Source of the DNA: Knufia peltigerae
Lineage: Eukaryota; Ascomycota; Eurotiomycetes; Chaetothyriales; Trichomeriaceae
Direction: 5' to 3'
Length of the DNA stretch: 64,000 nt
NCBI GenBank assembly: GCA_030247855.1
Contig: JAPDRN010000001.1
Location: 310,001-374,000, forward strand
Shown here: in pieces, positions 1 to 11,883 of the stretch
Layout: each line of letters begins with the position of its first letter
Position numbering within the stretch: position 1 is the first letter of the stretch
Notes under the pieces: model-generated
Database searches by the model: none
What the model saw: only the letters and a program-made list of their open reading frames with translations
What the model was told of the DNA's origin: nothing
Made by a program: the position numbers and the translations under genes

Positions 1-1441
1 CGACCCGTCGGGCCTTCTTAGCCCCTTCTTCGGCCTCAATGTTGAGAGTTTGATTCGAAGGGTCCATGAGCTCTTCAAACCTATCATGCACTCCTTCCAA
101 GCACTGGCAAACATTGTCCGCCACCATTTCCTTGAACGCCCGCATCGTCATGTTTTCGAGGTCCTTTGCGATGGCCTCCGGGGCTAGACTGAGAGAGGTC
201 ACGTTCCGAAGTATGTCGACCAAATTTGAGACGCCGGGTCTTTTGTCAATGTCATAGCTTATCCCTGGTTCCGAATCGGTCACGGCGCCCTTGATCTTTG
301 CGTGGATCTCTTCGCGTGTGTCGGTGATGAGGATGCGTGATTTCGGGTCCGGGTCGGATTTGGACATCTTTTGCGTCGGCCGTTTCAGCGACATGATCCG
401 TTGAGCGGCAGCTGCGATGCGCTTTGTGAGAAAGAAATGTCAACGAGAAGGGATCCTTGCAATAACTTACACAGCGCCGGCCAGGGTACTCTGAAGACGT
501 TACCGCCACTTTCAGGCCTGGATCTGACATGAGAATTGAAGCTTCTAGCCAGTGACCTAGCAAATTCGATATGTTGTAACTGGTCGGCACCAACGGGTAC
601 CAAGGTTGCTCTGAATAGTTGTCAGTGTGTGGTGATACGCCCGAAAATGACTCACTCACTGATATAGCAAGATATCAGCCGCCTGAAGAACGGGATAGGA
701 GAATAGGCCAAGCTTTAGCTTTGCCGTAGCTTCGTCGCTGTGCAAGTCTGCATCGTCCGACAGATTTAATTTACTCTGCGCGTCCATGTTAGTGATTCTT
801 GTTTCTAGAGACGTGGATGAAGCACACTCCTCACCTTCCATTGGGTCATGCGGGAAAGATAGCCCGTCGATGCAATGGTGCTCAAGATCCACATTAACTC
901 AGTGTGTGCTGTTACCTGCGAGCACGGTTAACTCCGGAAATCTCGTCGAGTTCCCAAGGAAGGCTTGACTTGCATCAGATTGAAAGAATAGAGTAGTCTG
1001 CTGAGTGTTTTGAAGACCAATAGCCATCAAGGAAGCATACGACTCCCTCCTCAGCTGTCTGCGCACATGGCCTGGGACATCTGACGACGTCAAGGCGTGC
1101 AAGTCCACCACGGAAAAGAACTGGTCGTGCTTTGTGTCGCCTAGTAGCTTTGTATTCGCCGAACTGTCGTGCAGCAATTTCCATTGACGAAGAGCCCCTA
1201 GATAATTGCCCAGATGCGGCACACCTGTGGGCTGGATTCCCGAGAAAACTCTCCTTCTCTGCAGTAGAGTGCGTTCGTGTTGTTCGGGACTGTTCTCATC
1301 GCTGTCCCACTGACCTCGCACTGGCTTGCCTTCCAGCCATTCCTGTGGTGGCCGTAGGGGTGCCTCGCTGTAGCATCTACAACAAAGATTCCGCCATTTC
1401 AATAATCCATGTCGTCGCGCCAAACGGCTGCCTGAGATCAT
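1..1441 (-). CDS. MSW1: Mitochondrial tryptophan--tRNA ligase (3' end beyond window)
   Basis: Charges tRNA-Trp, most likely in mitochondria. The chosen start (1439-1441) opens a basic N-terminus (ISGSRLARRHGLL) that suits a targeting peptide. Class I signatures are present: PTGVPHLGNYLG (HIGH-type motif) in exon 1, PVLQAADILLY and VPVGADQLQH in the middle exons, and KMSKSD at about 354-371. Exons read from frame continuity: exon 1 1441-974; a GC-AG intron 973-916 (donor gcaagt); an exon from 915 carrying TELMWILSTIASTGYLSRM; then gt-ag introns near 835-780, 660-610 and 487-412. The last of these could end at either of two AGs. The frame stays open to base 1, so the C-terminus is missing. The family is clear; cytosolic WRS1 is unlikely because its N-terminal layout differs. 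Confidence 0.93.
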
Positions 1442-1831
1442 CGCATAAATCAAAAATGAGTGCACACGTGCAAATGACACGCTCGGACTTTGATGGATGG
1501 AGCAATGAATGATAGTCTTGAGGTAGCGGTTGAAGCTAAGGTACAGAAGAAATTCATGAGACCGAATTGCAAGCCAAGAGCTGGTATTTTTGCCCCCAAT
1601 ACGGTAAATTACGGTCACTTCTAACGCTTACTACAAACAGTACGGAGTCTGCCCGAATACCACTTTACCTACGACTACTAATGTACCGGCACATCAGCTT
1701 CAGCCTCAACCTTTTCAATGATGGAAGCTCCCCTGTGACCCCTTGCATCTACCTTGTCTGCTGTGATAGTATTCATCTGATCAACCTATGGTCGCCAAGT
1801 CCAACAAATCTCCCGAGAAAGCGCATCCAAC
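1442..1831. other. Divergent intergenic region, MSW1 / HET gene
   Basis: Shared upstream region of two divergent genes. It contains only short open frames with no recognisable product. Confidence 0.5.
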
Positions 1832-3892
1832 ATGATGAACCTGGTGCAGAGACTACGGCAACCCTGCCAATGCTGCACTAATGTCGTTCGGCTCAACGAG
1901 TGGCCCTATGCCAGCTTATATGATTTCGAAGAAGCGGCCAACAAAGGTTGTCCGAGGTGCTCAATCATCGTAGCCGGTATCGGCGAATTCTCTCGTCGAT
2001 GGTCTGGCTTACCCTCTCGCGAAGTTCGAGTCAGTATTCCTGGAGAGTACGAGGGCGGAAACCTGCGTGAGATATGGGTCAGGTGGCCGAACAAAGCCAA
2101 AGCCGAGTCTTGGGAGCCTGATGAGCGGTGGAAAAAGTTCGATCTCCAGATGTACTTCACCGAGGGTAGGATGATCAAATTTCCTTGGGATGACCACTCT
2201 GGCGAAACCCCATGGCGGAACACCACCTTGGAACACCACCTACTCTGACGCTCAAGTCTCTTTTTGATAAGATGCTGATATCATCCAGGTAATGAACCTC
2301 TATTCCCAGACATGCTCCCTCGGCCAAGCGTGCCAGTGTCGTCTGACTCGGACTCTTGCTTCGAAACCATCAAATCTTGGATCAGGACTTGTGTAAAGCA
2401 TCATCAGCTTTGCGGTGCCACTTCCTCGGAAGGGTCGTTCCTACCGACACGACTCGTCGACGTCACACCAGATGACTGTGACGAAGAGATAAGACTTGTG
2501 TCCACCAAGACTATCTCAAAGTCAACCAAGTACGCAGCATTGAGCCACTCCTGGGGCCTGAAGCAACAGCGCATCAAACCGATCCCGAAAACAACGACCA
2601 AGACACAGAAAACCAGACTACGTGGTATCCCATTCGGCGAGCTCACCAAGACATTCCAGGACGCTGTCACCGCCGCCAGACATTTGGGCTTGCGCTATAT
2701 CTGGATAGATGCATTGTGCATCTTACAGGACGATGACGACGACTTCGCCGAACAAGCTAGCCAGATGGCAAAGATATACGGACAGGCCCATCTGGTGATC
2801 TCTGCACTGCGCGCGGCCACCGGCGACGTCGGTATTTTTCATCGTCGACACAAGCCAAAGAAGATCACGCATTCCTCTCGACGAGGTCCTTCGTTGACTG
2901 CGTATGTGAGGCCAGTCCTCACCCACGACGACTTTATCACCGGTGAACCACGTAATTTCAAGTCGTCCCCTCTTTTTGCAAGGGCTTGGTGCTTTCAAGA
3001 GCGTCTACTGGCTCGCAGAGTCGTCCACTTTTCCGAGCACGAAATAGTGTGGGAGTGCAACGAGGCGCTGGATTGCGAATGTCGCGCCATTCGACCAGAT
3101 GCACTGGCTGAGACGAATGGAAATTTCAAGCGTCGACAAGCCGTCACACTCCGGAACAAGAAGCAGGAGCCACGATTGAAGGCGTGGTACGACGTCATCC
3201 GAGCGTACAGCGCCCGGACATTGACCGTGGAAAGCGATCGTCTGCCGGCTCTATCTGGCTTCGCTCAGCTGGTCAATTCACCAGAGTTGGGCAAGTATCA
3301 CGCAGGCTTGTGGGAAGGCCAGATGCCCGCTGCGCTGTTGTGGCGACCGCTCCGTGCCCTACCAGAAGCGCCAGACGGTCGCGTCGAACGTCCAGCAGAC
3401 TATCGGGCACCGACTTGGGCGTGGCCGGCGGTGGTGGCCGTGATAGAAGGGTATGTCCGGTACATGCCAGACTCAGACATTGTCGCCAGAGTCGTAAAGG
3501 TCAAATGTACGCCGTCCACGAGTGATCCGTTTGGACAGGTGAAGAGTGGATACATTGTGCTTGAGGCACCCGTCGTCGACCTCCGCCTAGCTCGGACGAA
3601 GGAAAAGGATTCGTGGCCGCATTTGTACGACCTGGAGAAAGATGGAGAGACGTCGAGGTTCCAAGCAGATGTCAGTCTTAAAAAGAACTCCTCTGACCAC
3701 GTTCGTTATGGAACGCGTCTACGCTGCGTCCTGATCGAGCGATCCCACACTCAGCACCGGACCGCGTCGATCGTTGTGCGGCAAGAACAAGATTCCGAGA
3801 CCGACGATGTGCATTGGTATAGAGTTGGTTGGTTCAACTGTCCTCTGCAATGGACTGGTGAGGCCCGACGCAAACGAATCAAGATTCTCTAG
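1832..3892 (+). CDS. HET-domain (heterokaryon incompatibility) protein
   Basis: Predicted 645-residue protein with a HET domain at about residues 190-335. Family hallmarks seen are YAALSHSWG, then FQDAVTAARHLGLRYIWIDA followed by LCILQDD, and a downstream ARAWCFQERLLARRVVHF block. HET domains trigger cell death in vegetative incompatibility, but most paralogues have no known partner. Two exons: 1832-2165 and 2289-3892. The intron (gtagga...ccag, 123 nt) joins G with GT to give a Gly codon; without it the first frame stops at 2248. The N-terminal CQCC and GCPRC cysteine pairs are usual for this class. An ATG at 1835 is equally possible. It lies between MSW1 and a convergent membrane-protein gene. 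Confidence 0.9.
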
Positions 3893-4051
3893 GATTCGAA
3901 AGCTGTAAAGATTCGAGAGCACCCAGACTGGTAAGATAGTGGTCCGGCGAGAATGGTTGATCAAGCATAAAGAACAGGAGACAAGTAGGTAGACAGCCCA
4001 GTATGATGTTATGACGATAATGATAAATGATACACGGAAACGATACATGCG

Positions 4052-7000
4052 TCATGGCTCATCTTGACTGGCTCCACTAGCATGGTGCTCCATAAAAGGA
4101 TGATCGGGTCCTGGAGCCTGATCTTCCTCATTACCTTCACCGTGTTCTACATCATGTTCGTCACACACAATCCCAATGCCATACCAGACCTTGGAATCAT
4201 TGTTGCTCTGATATCGTCGCGATAGCTGCTCTTCACCGTTTTCCATCGTCACGGGTTTCCCACCTTCCGACCAGAAGCCCAGACGTGGCCTGGATTTCCC
4301 CTTTCGTGCATCCCGGAAAGCCGTACTAACGTCCAGGGACACCACCCGACCGCGATGTGCCATACCTTGTCCGAATGGCCCATTTGCAAGCAGTGACCAA
4401 GTCCCGGCGATCGAGAGTGGGTCATGAGGCAGGACTTGACGGGTCGGGATGAGCACCCAGCCAGCCAGGATACAGAGCAGGATCGTGCCGAGGACGGCTT
4501 GCAATACGATTTTGGGGCTTCTGTTTTGAAACAGACACATTCTGCCTCCGTCGACCACCGACGCAGTGTACGTCTGTGCCTGTGCCGAAGGCGTCGTGAC
4601 GTCCTCACGCATGTTCAAATGTATCGCTTGGGCCATGTACTTCCTGTAAATATGCTGTACGGCAGAAAGCAATCTCTCCTGGTTCTGGGGGCCCAGCATA
4701 TCTGCCTCGGGGACCCCTTCACTCCCGTTGATCACGTTGATGAAAAAAGGCTCCAGAGGCGCGTAAGTTTCTTCCCCTAGACCACCCGAAAAGATGTCTC
4801 CCAAAAAGTAGTCTGCGTACTCGACCACGGTCTGTATTGAATTTTCGTCGACCACGGGCCGAGACATCACGTCGATGGTCCATTCCGGAAGGACGAAAGT
4901 GGTCAGTGTCTGCACCCGCTCTATGCGTTGGTAGCAAGTTATACTCGTGACGTTATCGGTGCTATTGGAATGGGGTCCGGCGAATCCGAACGTGAAGCCA
5001 AATTGTGGACATTGCCCCGGAAAATCCTTGCTTGAGGTGTTGTAAGGAGGCCACGGGTATTCATTTTGGATGCTGTAGTACTGTCCTCCATCGCTGAGAA
5101 TTATGGCCGGGACGGTCGTTGTCGTGTTTATAATTTCGGGCTCAAAGCTGGGGAAGCATGCATGTGGAACGTATATCTGGTTGTTCTGAACAAAGACCAT
5201 CTCGTTCGAAGGACCGGGGGCATCCTTCACCCAGACCGAGGTCGCGCGGCTGGGGATGGCAAAAGAACAATCCAGAGACGCTCTGACTGCAGGGACCTCT
5301 ATTCTAACTTTGACTTTGCCTGCTGAAATACTGCTTTCCAGTCCGGTTGTTAGGGTGGACTGGTCAATCCTTGGATACACCAACTCATCAAACGTCCATG
5401 CCGGATATGACAAGTTGTGCAAGTTTAGCAAGGCAAAATTTAGCCCGGCATAATTGTCTGGGCTCGATTTGTTGGCTGTTGTATTCCAATTGAAGTCAAA
5501 GTAGTCCAAAGTTGAAACAGTCTTGTTGGTGATATGGTCACAATCAGCCACCGTGTACAAGCCCGACACTATGATGGAAAGAAAGCTGCAAAGTACGAGG
5601 GCCAGGGACACCACAATGACAGATATTTGGGGATATCCCACTTCTCGTAAGAGGTTGACGATGGGAAGCTGGCCCGTTGGGCTTCTTTCAAGAGCTCTCC
5701 ACGAGGAAGGGCGTGCTCGTTTTAGCATCGCAAAAGGGACGAAGAGTAGCAGTGCACCTCCGCTGGATTGTATTGCTAACTTCGTGAGCACCATTACTGC
5801 GGTTGGAACAATTGAAGACCATTTTCTTGCGTCTGCGCCGCTCGTATCGAGATACAAAAACCCGCTGGTCGGGTGAGAGAAGTGCTCGACGACTTGTAAG
5901 CCAGCGATGAGCCCGCAGAGGACGGTGATTATGATGATTACGAAGTAGAGTCTTGAAGCAAAGGGGCGCCACCAACCAAATGAGGTCAACTGCGAAGCCT
6001 GCACGTCCTGTAGCAAGGTCGTTTCTTCTACCACGATCGTAACATCGTCGTCAAGCCTAGAGCGATAGGTGGATCCAAGCAACGAAAGCTTGAGACCAGA
6101 GTTGGAAAGGTGGCCACAGGATGAGAGTCTTTGTCTTACGGCAGGGCTCTCTTGCATCAAGGATGCGTTCGCCATCAATGATCGCGGAGACAGAGGAACG
6201 ACTCCTCTTGGTCGAACCATTAAGATGACAATAGAAAGAATGGCAAGCAGCCCAAAGCACACAGATAGCACTATCATTGGCATCTCTTTGACAACGATAC
6301 GAAGCTCAGAAAATTCCCTTGATCCATGAACGAAGGAAGTGGACGGAGTCGAGAGCTCGATATGTGCAAATTGAGCCGCGATGCCATTGAAGACAGTTTC
6401 TGCGGCGTTGATCAACTCGTGGGCATCAAGGAATTTCTCAATGGTAGTGTCCGGTTGCAACATTGACATCAGTGTAAACCCGGCGCTATCACTCGCTTGT
6501 TGGGTGAGATCAAGAGGTTGCCATCTTGGTGGTAGAGTCTGAAAGAGTCTATCCAATGCAAGCGAGAGGGTGATGCTGAATAGGGTGTCGTTGAAATTAT
6601 CGATTTTTTCTGTAGGAGATTCATCCTCGACGACCAGAGAAATCAGCTTTTCCGTGTTCGTGTCAGTTGTGATAATAGCTGATCTAATTGCATAACTCGG
6701 GTAGCACATGATGCCAGTTGCGTTAGCTAATTCAGCGTGCCACATGGTGACATTGAGGGTGTCGTCCTGAGATGGTCCAAAGATCTGTGTATATCTCATG
6801 TCTAGTACTGTCCATGTCCATGGAGGGACATAGCCAGCATTGAGATCTTCGCAAACATCCGCGTCCCCAACTATGCCGGTCAGTATTCTGGGCGGGACGA
6901 CATCCTGGAGCATATTGGGTCCTCCATAGTTCAGAGTCATTGTCTGGCAGGACGGGGTAGACTGTGAGAGGTCGAAGATGAGCTCCGCATCCAGTTCGGG

Positions 7001-7972
7001 GCTGTCATATTTCCAAGTACTTCTGTGGCCAATTGTGAAATTCAGATCTGCTCTCTCGCAACGCAGATTTGGTACGAATGTTGGTACATGGGCGACGAGA
7101 GATCCATTTTGCAGGCCCTCAATGCTCAAGTTGACCTGGCTGAACGCGTTCGAATGCGTTGATCCATAAGGCAACCCCAGCCCGCGATCAAGGGTAGCCC
7201 AATAGCTCATCACTGCCGCTGAGTCACCGCTGTAGTTGACCATATTTTGGTTCGAAAAACTTGTTGTGAGTGGGATATGGTTATCATCCTGGCTGATCCT
7301 TACGGGAATCAAAACCAACAAAGCCGTGGAGAAGACCAAGGCAAGATCCAGAAGCATACCGGCAGCAGAACTAGCAGCGACTGCCCAATCGCGATTCCTC
7401 ACGGCTTGGAAGCAGGCAACTGGAGGCATCGGCGATATGTAGTCGAGGAGTAATGTTGTCACAGCTGGCCTTGGTCCAGAGGCCAATGACTTCCATGGGG
7501 CAAGCATCCGACATTGATAGTCAACTTGATACCATGCCCCTGCAACAACCACCAGTAAAGCCATGGGACCGTATGTCCATGCGTAGTGATAAGAGGGTTT
7601 GGAGTGGGCGAGTCCCTCATTCGATCTCGAGATTTCAAACAGTACAATGACGGCAGCGAGCATCAGTATGAAGACAATCGAGAATGTTACCAGAGTGAGC
7701 CAGTGGAGCGCTATTGGATCCCAAGCAGCGGATGTCTTTGACCTTGATATCTTTGGCTTGGGTTGATGTGGTGGTTCTTCAAGAATAGTGGAGGTTGTCC
7801 TTGCCTTTGTTGCCGGCACCACAACGATCTCACCTGGAGACTGAACGGCCCTATTGTCAGACTCATGTCTGTTCCCTTGCATATCAGGTCGGTTATCAGG
7901 AGGAGGCGGCGGCGGCGGCGACGAGGCGACAGGTATCGGCTTGCGCCGTACACGCGTAGGTGAAGTGTTCAT
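4052..7972 (-). CDS. DUF3433-family multi-pass membrane protein
   Basis: Uninterrupted 1306-residue frame. The N-terminus (about 1-80) is basic and proline-rich, with a run of seven Pro encoded by a GCC/GGC-type triplet stretch near 7900-7920. Membrane segments are visible at about residues 88-113 and 135-150, at 195-222 just after the DUF3433-like ISPMPPVACFQAV block, around 570-590, 685-705, 750-770 and 790-815, and near the C-terminus (LQAVLGTILLCILAGWVL). The long loops between them are rich in NxS/T sequons, so they are probably lumenal or extracellular. The two-fold layout, with helix clusters on either side of two large loops, is typical of DUF3433 proteins. Their function is unknown. 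The gene is convergent with the HET gene, about 160 bp away. Confidence 0.85.
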   Translation of the reverse strand: MNTSPTRVRRKPIPVASSPPPPPPPDNRPDMQGNRHESDNRAVQSPGEIVVVPATKARTTSTILEEPPHQPKPKISRSKTSAAWDPIALHWLTLVTFSIVFILMLAAVIVLFEISRSNEGLAHSKPSYHYAWTYGPMALLVVVAGAWYQVDYQCRMLAPWKSLASGPRPAVTTLLLDYISPMPPVACFQAVRNRDWAVAASSAAGMLLDLALVFSTALLVLIPVRISQDDNHIPLTTSFSNQNMVNYSGDSAAVMSYWATLDRGLGLPYGSTHSNAFSQVNLSIEGLQNGSLVAHVPTFVPNLRCERADLNFTIGHRSTWKYDSPELDAELIFDLSQSTPSCQTMTLNYGGPNMLQDVVPPRILTGIVGDADVCEDLNAGYVPPWTWTVLDMRYTQIFGPSQDDTLNVTMWHAELANATGIMCYPSYAIRSAIITTDTNTEKLISLVVEDESPTEKIDNFNDTLFSITLSLALDRLFQTLPPRWQPLDLTQQASDSAGFTLMSMLQPDTTIEKFLDAHELINAAETVFNGIAAQFAHIELSTPSTSFVHGSREFSELRIVVKEMPMIVLSVCFGLLAILSIVILMVRPRGVVPLSPRSLMANASLMQESPAVRQRLSSCGHLSNSGLKLSLLGSTYRSRLDDDVTIVVEETTLLQDVQASQLTSFGWWRPFASRLYFVIIIITVLCGLIAGLQVVEHFSHPTSGFLYLDTSGADARKWSSIVPTAVMVLTKLAIQSSGGALLLFVPFAMLKRARPSSWRALERSPTGQLPIVNLLREVGYPQISVIVVSLALVLCSFLSIIVSGLYTVADCDHITNKTVSTLDYFDFNWNTTANKSSPDNYAGLNFALLNLHNLSYPAWTFDELVYPRIDQSTLTTGLESSISAGKVKVRIEVPAVRASLDCSFAIPSRATSVWVKDAPGPSNEMVFVQNNQIYVPHACFPSFEPEIINTTTTVPAIILSDGGQYYSIQNEYPWPPYNTSSKDFPGQCPQFGFTFGFAGPHSNSTDNVTSITCYQRIERVQTLTTFVLPEWTIDVMSRPVVDENSIQTVVEYADYFLGDIFSGGLGEETYAPLEPFFINVINGSEGVPEADMLGPQNQERLLSAVQHIYRKYMAQAIHLNMREDVTTPSAQAQTYTASVVDGGRMCLFQNRSPKIVLQAVLGTILLCILAGWVLIPTRQVLPHDPLSIAGTWSLLANGPFGQGMAHRGRVVSLDVSTAFRDARKGKSRPRLGFWSEGGKPVTMENGEEQLSRRYQSNNDSKVWYGIGIVCDEHDVEHGEGNEEDQAPGPDHPFMEHHASGASQDEP

Positions 7973-9680
7973 CGTTCATGCAGCTCGGTCGATTAAACCC
8001 CAAGGGTAAAAGTATGGATGTGCCTAGTAGTAAGGAAGTTGATTATCCCTCATACCTAAGGTTGGCTGCACGCAAAAAGAAATAGATAGGACAATCTATC
8101 CGGAGTCGGATTCTTTCTAGACAGAATGTATGCCTACCTGACAGCTTCACCTCAGTAGTGGTGTGTCTACTTTTAGCGGTCGACTGTTTCGCTGCCAACG
8201 CAAACGTCCTGGTGTGCATCATTGTTAATCGAGGCGAATCGAGACTTACAAGCGTGTACTGGAAGCGAGGCTCGTCTTGAGTCAATCAAGCTTCCGGTGT
8301 GCAACAGACACATGGTTAGCCGAAGTGTGCGGCTGGCTGAAGACTTTCTAAGTAGTTTATGACCAGTGATTTTAGCTTCCAGATCCAGGCTTTAGTAGGA
8401 AAGAAGAAAAGCCACATTGAGCCTTCAGAACTCGAAAGGGTTGTCAGGTGCCGGGGTTCTGTATCTCGTAGACATTTTAGGCGACCGTCAGGCTGCAGGG
8501 TCGAAAAGGTCTCGAATGAGCGTCCTGCAGCTCGATCGGCTAGGAGGCTTGTCGCAATGAATCAACTTGATGCAACAGCTGGGTCTTAGGTACAGTACCT
8601 AGGGTGTAAAGGTCTCGGAACTCAGCTTGATGGTGAATCTATTACGATAGCTTTGGGTGTTCGATGAAGCATGCGCCAAGCTTTCCTGCTGCCCTTAAGA
8701 AGACGAAGTGAGTCTTATCAGAATCAAAAGCGGCGACGACTAGCCATAGACAGTACAACAACACTTGGACTTCCTCACTAGAAAAACCAACATTGCCCAT
8801 CAAGAGAATGACTCTCTTCGACCGACCGAGTGGTATCTCAGCATCTCCAACACCCGGGAGCCTTTGTGACAGTCAGGCTGACGAGGCTTGAACCGAACAA
8901 CTCTGCAGCCCGCCTCCCTCGCGTAACTTGTGAGACTAGTCGTGGCCTAGATCGGACCTTCTTCGTTTGACACCATCCCTCGATAACATCACTTATCTAC
9001 TCTGGGCATATGATGCAAATGCAGCGACCTCCGTCGCACCAGGCCCTGCTGAATGAGAGGGAGAACGGAGCTGTCTTGTGGATTTCCTGGAATTCTCTGA
9101 GCAAGGCTAATCTTTGGTGGCTTGGATCTTCCTTCACGCCGACACTCTCTTTCAATGCTTATTTCAGTCCACTTGAAGCGATACCCTGCCGCTGGAGATA
9201 AGTGATTTTGTCTTTGGCATTACCGATCGGCAGGGAAACCTCAAAGAGGTCAGTGATGTCTGGTGTTCCCTGACTGTTTCTCTCAGCCTCAAGAGACTAT
9301 ACAAGCCACGGCGCTACCATTATCCAGATCCAGAACGACAATAACAGGGCATATTGCTTGCCGAAGCTTAATGTTGATCTGTGTGTTGGCCCCTTCATGC
9401 TCTGCACTTATGTGACATGGTACAGCCTCGCTTGCAATGGTTGCATCCTCAGAGACACATGAATTCAGCCTCGGCACCACCTGCCCACATCTGTGACCTT
9501 TCTTTCCCGGAATGATGCCTATTGTTTGCACGCCTTCTTGGAAAAGCGATCAGGGAGCATGAGACTCTGGCTCCGACAGGCTCTTCCTGGTTGTATATAA
9601 CCCACGAATACAAAGACGATATGCTGCTGATGATCGAGACCTACCTGCAATTCATCCTCGCCTGAACTAATTCATTCAAC
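7973..9680. other. Intergenic region upstream of DUF3433 and protease genes
   Basis: 1.7 kb with only short, unconvincing open frames (up to 80 codons). Both flanking genes point away from it, so it holds two promoters. No RNA gene or repeat was recognised. Confidence 0.5.
9594..9600 (+). promoter_or_regulatory. Candidate TATA box of the aspartic protease gene
   Basis: TATATAA lies about 80 nt before the protease ATG, a plausible distance for a short 5' UTR. No transcript data are available to confirm it. Confidence 0.4.
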
Positions 9681-11014
9681 ATGCATTCAAGCAATTTCCG
9701 CACACCTATTGTGCTTGTAGGACTAAGTGTACTCACGGTTTTCGTTGCCTCTATACCACTCAGTTCAATCAGCAAAACTACAGAAACGCCGTCATCTCCA
9801 AAGACACTACGACTACCTATTCGTCGACAAGTTTCAAGCCATGCAAAACGTTCAAATGTTCTATCCAGTACCCTACACAACGAGGAATGGGACTATCTCA
9901 TCGATGTCAAAGTAGGCACACCACCACAATCTTTGTCAATTGTTCTCGACACCGGCAGCAGCGATACTTGGGTGTTCTCACCTGAAGCATGCTCGAGCGA
10001 CGCGAATTGTGCAGCATCCTGTAAGTCAACTTGCATAACCTACTTGGCCACTTTGCAAAATCAATTCCCGACGAATTAGCTAAGAAATTCAAATCCAAAC
10101 ACTAGTCGACCCCAGTGACTCTTCCACCTTTGACGAAGCTTCACCTGGGTCCTTCGCAATAACTTACAACGACCATTCTCACGTCGAAGGCGACTATTTC
10201 ACCGATAATATCGGAGTTGGCGGCGCCACGATCTCCTCCTTGATGATGGGCCTAGCAAACACAGGGCAATTGTCAGCATCCACCACGTCTTCTGGTCTTA
10301 TGGGCGTTGGGTACAGAGCGAATGAAGCTGTCGCGAATGTCGATCCCGCAAACGTGTATCCAAATATGGTATACGAAATGGTCTCTCAAGATATCATTGG
10401 GAGTTACTCGTACAGTCTCTGGCTAGACGATCTAGGTGAGGACCTGTATAATCCTCCTGGTATGGTGTGGGGAAACTAATCATTCCTCAGCCGCATCGAC
10501 CGGTACAATACTCTTTGGCGGCTACGACCCTTCCAAGTTCCAAGGTTCGCTCACGATGATGCCCACTCTCCCAGACCCTACTAAATCCGACGGAGTCATC
10601 AGCTCGTTCCTCGTCTCGATGATCTCCCTCGGCGCCATGTACAACGGCAAAACGACAACCTTCACCTCATCGACCTTCAACGGTGCCGCCCTTCTCGACT
10701 CCGGGACAACAAACATCTTCGTCCCCAGCGCCATCTACGCCGAACTGGCCAACTACTTTGGCGCAGACGAGAACCAAGTCGTCGATTGCAAACTCAGTCA
10801 GACCAAAGGGTACGTTTCGTTTGGTTTCGTGGACGCCACGATCCAAGTCCCCTTTTCGGAATTGGCGCTCCTCGACAGTACGACGGGATTGTGTCAACTT
10901 GGATTCTTCGACGCCGGGGAACAGTTGATCCTGGGTGATACGTTCTTGAGGTCGGCGTATGTTTATTACGATCTTGGGAACAATGAGATTGGACTTGCAC
11001 AGACTGTTTTCTAA
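9681..11014 (+). CDS. Secreted pepsin-like aspartic protease (family A1)
   Basis: Predicted 397-residue secreted endopeptidase. A hydrophobic signal stretch (PIVLVGLSVLTVFVASI, residues 9-25) is followed by a pro-region with basic residues (LPIRRQ, HAKRS) before the mature fold. Both catalytic Asp motifs are present: VLDTGSSDTWVF, and LLDSGTTNIFVP in the last exon. The WLDDL...STGTILFGGYD block is characteristic of candidapepsin/yapsin-like A1 enzymes. Exons 9681-10020, 10106-10435 and 10491-11014; both introns are phase 1 with clean gtaagt and gtgagg donors. No C-terminal hydrophobic GPI tail follows the final AQTVF, so the product is probably released rather than wall-anchored. Confidence 0.93.
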
Positions 11015-11297
11015 TGGTACTGAGACAGAGTCGGTGGTCTATTGGTTACTACATGCCTTTGGATACAATGAAGTACACAAGAAAAAAGGAAGCAAAACAC
11101 TCTCTCAACTATCCTACTGTCTTCCGCCCAGCACACTGTAACGTCCATGATCTGATCCTCTATCGCGTCAATGCAAGATATCCCACTCCCTCGACCTCCA
11201 CTCCACTCAGTCTATCAGGATCCATGAGCCATTGTATTTCCTTCTGCATTGATTGTGTATCGTCAGCAAATCATGACCTGATTTCTGTAAGAACTAC

Positions 11298-11883
11298 CTA
11301 TAAGTCTTCATATCTTGGCCCTTGCGGGGACCCAAGACACTTGAAGTCAACGCTCGGTCCACATCGTGCCGTTCCGTACCGATCCACTTTTGCTTAAGTC
11401 GAGTACGTGTGAAAGAGTTCGAATACGTGCAGGGTAGAGTAAAAAAGAAAGAGATGAGAAGGGAAAAATATTACGTACCTTGTTTGGCTTCCGCGGTGCC
11501 ATGACATAATAGTGGCTATTGTATAGCTGTTTGACAAGTCCCAAGGGGGAGAAAATGTCAGTATACAACCAAATATATTCATCAGACACGGTTTCTGCGC
11601 ACTCAACCACAACACATGGATGTATACCTAATTTACTAACTTTTTCCTAGAAACATGATCGTCAACGACAAACAGCAAAAATGAAACATACCGCGAACTT
11701 TGCCTTTCCCGGCCCAAAAGATGTATGAAGCCAAAGTGACAACTTGTCTGGATTGAGGTAGCGATCACGAAACGAGAACCGAACGCCACTAGCGGGCCAT
11801 TCCAGTCTCTTGATAATGAAATCGGGCCATGAAGCCTTCGAGTCCATCGAGAGAAGTGATGAAGTGGAGGATGACACGGACAT
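11298..11883 (-). CDS. Tentative small spliced gene, unknown function
   Basis: Not a recognised family. Exon 1 (11883-11692) encodes 64 residues starting MSVSSSTSS and containing WPDFIIKRLEWPASGVRF and DRYLNPDKL, then stops in its intron. A gtatgt donor follows. In model A it joins 11526-11479 (LYNSHYYVMAPRKPNK) and then, after a gtacgt donor, 11339-11298 (ending YEDL, stop), giving about 93 residues. In model B the first intron is only 45 nt (11691-11647) and exon 2 begins at 11646 with a fully open 56-codon frame that includes the same APRK segment. Model A gives the better match to the ORF at 19028-19258. The 3' end may also read through to a stop at 11347. Coding status is likely but unproven. 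Confidence 0.45.
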
